Below are positions 59,958 to 64,000 of a stretch of DNA of 64,000 nucleotides, in pieces. Both the position numbers and the translations under genes were made by a program. Within the stretch, counting starts at the first letter, position 1. Each line of letters starts with the position of its first letter. The notes below the pieces were generated by a model that was given only the letters and a program-made list of their open reading frames with translations, did no database searches and had not been told where the DNA came from. Source of the stretch: Sphingomonas sp. UV9. Lineage in GTDB: Bacteria > Pseudomonadota > Alphaproteobacteria > Sphingomonadales > Sphingomonadaceae. The stretch covers positions 186,001 to 250,000 of the forward strand of contig NZ_SCIN01000002.1 of the NCBI RefSeq assembly GCF_004101245.1, written 5' to 3'.

Positions 59958-61480
59958 CCGCGCTCGATCATCTGGTCATCGCGCCGGTCGTGATCCCCGC
60001 CATCGTCGCGCCGCTCGCGCTGCTGGCGATGCGCCGGCGTCGGCGCGTCGGCGTGGCGATCTCGATGGCGGGATGCGTCGCGATGCTCGTCGCCGCGCTT
60101 TGGCTGTTCGGGATCGCGCAGGACGATGCGATCCGCGCCTATCCGCTCGGCAATTGGCCGGCGCCGTTCGGCATCGTGCTGGTGCTCGACCGGCTGTCGG
60201 CGATGATGCTGGTCCTGGCGGCGGTCCTCGCACTGGTCGTGATGATCCATGCGATCGTGACTGCGGTCGACCGCAAGGGCTGGCATTTCCACCCGATGTT
60301 CCATTTCCAGCTGCTCGGTCTGAACGGTGCGTTCCTGACGGGCGACCTGTTCAACCTGTTCGTCTTCTTTGAGGTGTTGCTGATCGCCTCCTACGGGCTG
60401 ATGCTCCACGGCCAGGGCTCCGCGCGTCTGAAGGCCGGGGTCGCCTATGTCATCGTCAACATCGTCGGGTCGGCGCTGTTCCTGATCGCACTGGGGCTGC
60501 TCTACGGGCTGACGGGGACGCTCAACATGGCCGATCTGGCGCGCCGGGTCGCCGCGCTCGGATCGCAGGACCAGGGCCTCGTCCGGCTTGCGGGCCTGTT
60601 GCTGCTCACCGTCTTCGCGCTCAAGGCCGCGGTGGTGCCGCTCCATCTGTGGTTGCCGCGCACCTATGCGGCGACCGCGCCGGTCGTCGCGGCGCTGTTC
60701 GCGATCATGACGAAGGTCGGCGTCTATGCGATGATCCGCACCGTGCCGCTGATCTTCGGCGATGCCGCCGGCGCCGCGGCATGGGTGCCGGCACCCTGGT
60801 TGCTACCGGCTGCGGTGCTGACGGCGATCGTCGGCTTTGCCGGCGTGCTCGCGGCCCGCGCGATGCGCGAGCAGGCGGCGTTCGCCATTCTAGGATCGAC
60901 CGGCACGCTGTTGCTGGCGGTATCGTGCTGGACGCAGGCGACGACCGCGGCATCGCTTTTCTATCTGGCCCATGCCACGCTCGCGGGGGCGGCACTCTTC
61001 CTCGTCGCCGACGCAACGCTGCGCCGGCGCGGCCAATACGGCGACGCGACCGTGCCGAGCCCGCGCTTTGCCGGGCAAGACGCGCTGGGGCTGTTGTTCA
61101 TGGGTGCGACGATCGCTGCCGTCGGACTGCCGCCATTGTCGGGCTTTGTCGGGAAGCTCTTCATCCTGCAGACGACGTTTGCTACCCCTGCGTGGGTGGT
61201 GGTCTGGGCGACGATCCTCGGTACCACGTTGGTCGGCGTCATCGGCTTCGCACGCAGCGGCAGCACGCTGTTCTGGAAGACCGCGGCAGCCGACGCCGAT
61301 GCGATCGCCTGTACGGAACGGTCGCGCGCGGAACTCGCCATGCCCGCAGCGCTGATCGCGTTGCTTGGCCTGCTCACCCTCGGCGGAGGCTGGGCCACGG
61401 CGCAGGCGCAGGCGACCGCGGCGCAGATCTTCGCGCCCCAGCACTACATCGAAGCCGTATTGGGGGAGGGGGCCCGATGA
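59954..61480 (+). CDS. mrpD: Mrp antiporter subunit D
   Basis: NuoN/NuoM-like subunit, 508 residues, with about 14 membrane helices. Visible: LDRLSAMMLVLAAVLALVVM, LTGDLFNLFVFFEVLLIASY, LLLTVFALKAAVVPLHLWLP (conserved Lys) and YAATAPVVAALFAIMTKVGV. GTG 59954 is used, overlapping the mrpC stop (GTGA). It acts with A to form the ion path. The stop overlaps mrpE. Confidence 0.94.
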   Translation: MTALDHLVIAPVVIPAIVAPLALLAMRRRRRVGVAISMAGCVAMLVAALWLFGIAQDDAIRAYPLGNWPAPFGIVLVLDRLSAMMLVLAAVLALVVMIHAIVTAVDRKGWHFHPMFHFQLLGLNGAFLTGDLFNLFVFFEVLLIASYGLMLHGQGSARLKAGVAYVIVNIVGSALFLIALGLLYGLTGTLNMADLARRVAALGSQDQGLVRLAGLLLLTVFALKAAVVPLHLWLPRTYAATAPVVAALFAIMTKVGVYAMIRTVPLIFGDAAGAAAWVPAPWLLPAAVLTAIVGFAGVLAARAMREQAAFAILGSTGTLLLAVSCWTQATTAASLFYLAHATLAGAALFLVADATLRRRGQYGDATVPSPRFAGQDALGLLFMGATIAAVGLPPLSGFVGKLFILQTTFATPAWVVVWATILGTTLVGVIGFARSGSTLFWKTAAADADAIACTERSRAELAMPAALIALLGLLTLGGGWATAQAQATAAQIFAPQHYIEAVLGEGAR

Positions 61481-61968
61481 TGAAGCGCATCCTGCCGCAT
61501 CCCGCGCTGTCGATCATGCTGTTGGTCGTCTGGCTGTTGATGGCGAACGACATCACCGTTGGTGGCGTCCTGCTGGGCGCGCTCCTGGGGCTGGTCCTCC
61601 CCAAGTTCACCGAGCCGTTCTGGCCGGATCGCCCGCGCGTCCGCTTCGGTCGCGCGCTGCTTGGCTATTGCCTCGTTGTCCTGGCCGATATCGTCGTCGC
61701 CAACTTTCAGGTCGCGTGGCTGATCCTGTTCCGGCGCAACCGCGATCTGCGGTCGCGCTGGCTGGTCGTCCCTGTCGCGCTGAAGACGCCCGAGGCGATC
61801 ACGGTCCTGGCGGCGACCATCAGCCTGACGCCGGGTACGGTGTCGTCCGACGTCTCCGCCGATGGTCGATCGCTGCTCGTCCATGCGCTCGACGTTGGCG
61901 ACGAAACCGCCGAAATCGCGCGGATCAAGAGCCGCTACGAGGCGCGTCTGCAGAGGATTTTCGCATGA
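61477..61968 (+). CDS. mrpE: Mrp antiporter subunit E
   Basis: A 163-residue subunit without a complex I counterpart. It shows the MrpE features: LPHPALSIMLLVVWLLMAND, GYCLVVLADIVVANFQVAWL, PVALKTPEAITVLAATISLT and PGTVSSDVSADGRSLLVHAL. Two to three membrane helices, then a soluble end. ATG 61477 overlaps the mrpD stop. Confidence 0.93.
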   Translation: MMKRILPHPALSIMLLVVWLLMANDITVGGVLLGALLGLVLPKFTEPFWPDRPRVRFGRALLGYCLVVLADIVVANFQVAWLILFRRNRDLRSRWLVVPVALKTPEAITVLAATISLTPGTVSSDVSADGRSLLVHALDVGDETAEIARIKSRYEARLQRIFA

Positions 61969-62234
61969 TCGGCATCGCCCTTCGGATCGCCTTCGGCTGC
62001 GTAGCCCTCGCGCTGCTGTTCAATGGCTGGCGCCTGCTCAAGGGGCCCGCGCTCGGCGACCGGATCGTCGCGCTCGACACCATGGTCATCAACGCGATCG
62101 CGCTCATCGTCCTGATCGGCATGATCGGCGGCACCGCGACCTATTTCGAGGTGGCGTTGCTGCTGGCGATGGTCGGATTTGTCAGCACGATCGCCTACTG
62201 CAAATTCATTCTTCGCGGGGATATCGTCGAATGA
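61965..62234 (+). CDS. mrpF: Mrp antiporter subunit F
   Basis: An 89-residue protein with three membrane helices and the MrpF hallmark LLKGPALGDRIVALDTMVIN, containing the conserved Asp residues. It overlaps its neighbours by 4 bp on each side. Its length is normal for the family. Confidence 0.93.
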   Translation: MIGIALRIAFGCVALALLFNGWRLLKGPALGDRIVALDTMVINAIALIVLIGMIGGTATYFEVALLLAMVGFVSTIAYCKFILRGDIVE

Positions 62235-62644
62235 CCGTGTTCGTCGATATCGTCGTCTCCGCGCTGGTCCTTCTCGGTGCCGCATTCGTCCTGATCGGAA
62301 GCTGGGGGCTGGTGCGCCTGCCGTCGACGATGGAGCGGCTGCACGGTCCGACCAAGGCGACCACGCTCGGCCTCGGCTCGCTCCTTGTCGCCTCGGTCGT
62401 CTATTTCCACGCGCGGTTGGGGATCTGGACCGCACACGAACTGCTGATCTCGCTGTTCCTCTTCATCACCGCGCCGATCTCGGCGAACATGATCGCCAAG
62501 GTCCACCTCCACCGCGTGCGGATCGGCGCGATCGAGGAACCCGACAGCATCGCAGGCCCCCCACCGCGTCCAGCGGGCGATGGCGACTGGGCAACGTTCG
62601 AAGCACCGGAGCAGGATACGCCGGCCTCGACCGCCAACACCTGA
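62231..62644 (+). CDS. mrpG: Mrp antiporter subunit G
   Basis: A 137-residue subunit with three membrane helices. It has the MrpG core AAFVLIGSWGLVRLPSTMER, LHGPTKATTLGLGSLLVASV and LFLFITAPISANMIAKVHL. The last 30 residues are polar and variable. It is the final gene of the six-gene operon and no clear terminator follows. Confidence 0.93.
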   Translation: MTVFVDIVVSALVLLGAAFVLIGSWGLVRLPSTMERLHGPTKATTLGLGSLLVASVVYFHARLGIWTAHELLISLFLFITAPISANMIAKVHLHRVRIGAIEEPDSIAGPPPRPAGDGDWATFEAPEQDTPASTANT

Positions 62645-62670
62645 TCATTCGCAGCCGCTGTTAGCCCGAT

Positions 62671-62905
62671 GACAGTTTGCAGGCAGTCAGCATAAGCTGT
62701 GGCGCCTACAGCCGCTCGGTGTCTCAAAGGCCATCCGCTTTCGCTGGCCCGATGGGTTTGGATTTGACGAGTTCACAGTCGTCTACCCCGATCACGCCTT
62801 GCTCGTCGCGATCGGGCTCGACCCGGCCGGCAAGTTTGTTGACCTCATCGGTCCTGACCCCAATAAGGTTCACGCTGAGCATTCATCGAAACTGGATCGT
62901 TGATC
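62671..62905 (+). other. Coding-like open stretch without a start codon
   Basis: One frame is open from a TGA near 62668 to a TGA near 62905 and reads like protein: LQPLGVSKAIRFRWPDGFGF, DEFTVVYPDHALLVAIGLDP, AGKFVDLIGPDPNKVHAEHS. There is no ATG, GTG or TTG in it, so it is either a gene fragment or chance. No family is recognised. Confidence 0.3.
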
Positions 62906-63065
62906 TGGAATTAGAAGGTGTCGATTGCGAACGACATGGACCACTGCTTTCTCGAATCAGGCCATGTTGTCGCCCCAAATAATGCGGAAATGGATGCGAC
63001 GCGATCGCCATCGGAAAACCCGATAATTGCGGTCTTGGCAGGAGATCGAGCCGTGCTTGTACGGA

Positions 63066-63413
63066 ATGCTCATGGTCATTGACGTGATCGCCGCGACCAT
63101 CGCTGTCTTTTTTTCAGCATCGGATGGTCAGACTACCGTCACACCGCGGATGGCTGAATTCGATCTTGAAAAGGTTCACCACAAAGAAGCAACGTGTGCA
63201 GACCGCAGCCCATCAGATGACATAATCGTGTGTGCTCCGAAGAACATGAATATCTGGATCTCTGACGCGGATAAGGCAAAATTTGTGACGAAGCCACTTC
63301 GCGGAGAGTTTACCGGGCCGCTCAATGCGGAAACAAAGCTCCATGTCATTCAAAGCAAAAATCCTGCGGTTGTATCACCGGCGGCGGCGGTATCGCTCAA
63401 GTGGCGCTTCTAG
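63066..63413 (+). CDS. Small secreted or membrane-anchored protein of unknown function
   Basis: A 115-residue product with a hydrophobic N-terminus (LMVIDVIAATIAVFFSAS) that may be a signal peptide or anchor, followed by a polar domain with two Cys (CADRSPSDDIIVCAPKNMNIW). Sphingomonads carry many small exported proteins with a comparable two-Cys IVVC segment, but I cannot name a family. It could start at 63027 in the same frame; 63066 gives the better signal-like N-terminus. Base composition is lower in GC than the Mrp operon. Confidence 0.5.
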   Translation: MLMVIDVIAATIAVFFSASDGQTTVTPRMAEFDLEKVHHKEATCADRSPSDDIIVCAPKNMNIWISDADKAKFVTKPLRGEFTGPLNAETKLHVIQSKNPAVVSPAAAVSLKWRF

Positions 63414-63725
63414 CGGTTTGCTCTCCCCCTAATTTACGTGAACGAAAGGCCGGTTTGAGTGTGCTGTGAAGAGGCCGTAAGTGCCCGCTTCTAGGTCGAC
63501 GCAGGTGTGCAATGGGGAGAGTACGCAAAGAATGCGAGAACCTTGAGCGACCTGAGCAGACCTTCAAAGGTCGGCTTATCAAGGCTGGCGGCTGAAACCT
63601 CAAGTGATCGCAAGAGGGCTGCGCCATCGGTTCTATGACCGTCGATCGGCGGACTGAAACGCACAAGGTCAAGGAGGTAAAACTTGTTCTCGTCAATTCC
63701 ACGTCGCGCTAACGCGCCGAACGCT
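63414..63725 (-). other. Region with a coding-like minus-strand stretch lacking a normal start
   Basis: On the minus strand a frame open from about 63733 down to a TAG at 63491 reads ARRGIDENKFYLLDLVRFSP, PIDGHRTDGAALLRSLEVSA, ASLDKPTFEGLLRSLKVLAF. It has no ATG; the only usual start is a GTG at 63664. An ATG in a neighbouring frame at about 63727 is followed by a stop after six codons, which would fit a frameshift. Unassigned. Confidence 0.3.
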
Positions 63726-64000
63726 TCATTTTGTTAATCGGGTCTCGAACACCGAGTTACCCAGCAATCGGGTCAGCGTCCTACGTAGAAGAATGCGATC
63801 GCGTCGGTGTGCATGAGGCAGGGAGGAGACGAAGCGCGCCAAGGTGACGCTGATGAACGGGTAGACCGGCCAAAGCCCGAAGCGAAGCAGCCGCTGCGAC
63901 CGTGCTGCCGCGCTTTGCCAGCAGGACGGCTGCAGCCATGAGTCTGGATAGTCGCTTTGCACGGCCTGCGCGCCGCCAACCACCGCGACCCGAGCCGCGG
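63726..64000 (-). CDS. Asparagine synthase-like protein, C-terminal end (runs off the window)
   Basis: Only the last 91 or so codons are inside the window; the frame is open to the right edge. The text (VVGGAQAVQSDYPDSWLQPS, RFGLWPVYPFISVTLARFVS, HRRDRILLRRTLTRLLG) resembles the C-terminal ends of asparagine synthetase B-like amidotransferases, where a GLWPVxP...RFVxxLP...R.DR.LLR pattern is common. The catalytic and ATP-binding parts are outside. Such proteins also act in lasso-peptide and other modification clusters in this group, which cannot be judged here. Confidence 0.35.
   Translation of the reverse strand, partial: AARVAVVGGAQAVQSDYPDSWLQPSCWQSAAARSQRLLRFGLWPVYPFISVTLARFVSSLPHAHRRDRILLRRTLTRLLGNSVFETRLTK

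Overview
The window is high-GC alphaproteobacterial DNA and most resembles a Sphingomonas or close sphingomonad. This rests on gene content (a sphingomonad-style gene transfer agent (GTA) cluster, EgtB/EgtD, DUF3147, DUF1176, EipA and OmpA-family proteins), on heavy use of GTG starts and ATGA/GTGA overlaps, and on many short palindromic dispersed repeats between genes. It is an inference from gene families, not from a marker gene.

Layout. 1-13.6 kb: housekeeping genes, namely a 5'-truncated oligopeptidase B, a hotdog thioesterase, PEP carboxylase, an EF-hand lipoprotein, an HNH nuclease, GluQ-RS, small membrane proteins, an ATP:cob(I)alamin adenosyltransferase, the ergothioneine pair egtB-egtD, a decayed CPBP protease, a DUF1176 lipoprotein and a 3-hydroxyacyl-CoA dehydrogenase. 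13.6-14.8 kb: an AT-rich islet with two overlapping genes of unknown function, the second ending in an SSB-like acidic tip. 15.1-29.8 kb: a nearly complete RcGTA-type cluster, from terminase to tail fibre/baseplate genes, behind a near-consensus promoter and interrupted by repeats and terminator-like hairpins. 29.9-35.7 kb: an OmpA-family porin, a shikimate dehydrogenase-like enzyme, YgfZ, PyrC, an unknown protein and EipA. 36.1 kb: tRNA-Ser(GCU), followed by about 2.4 kb of broken DNA (IS3, IS481 and trehalase remnants).

38.6-55.7 kb is the most interesting part. A complete type I secretion system (ABC transporter, HlyD adaptor, TolC) faces a pel exopolysaccharide operon on the other strand. 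The operon starts with a 1132-residue protein carrying a CBM9/DOMON-like domain, a PelA-type amidotransferase-like domain, a polysaccharide deacetylase domain, a cadherin-like domain and C-terminal RTX repeats. It continues with pelG, a hydrolase-only pelA, pelB split into TPR and beta-barrel genes, pelD, pelE and pelF. pelC was not found. I infer that the deacetylase half of PelA has moved onto an RTX protein exported by the neighbouring type I system.

56.7-62.6 kb: a six-gene Mrp/Pha-type Na+(K+)/H+ antiporter operon with fused AB subunits. 62.6-64 kb: sparse, partly degraded sequence, one small secreted protein of unknown function and, on the minus strand, a 3' end resembling the C-terminus of an asparagine synthase-like protein that runs off the window.
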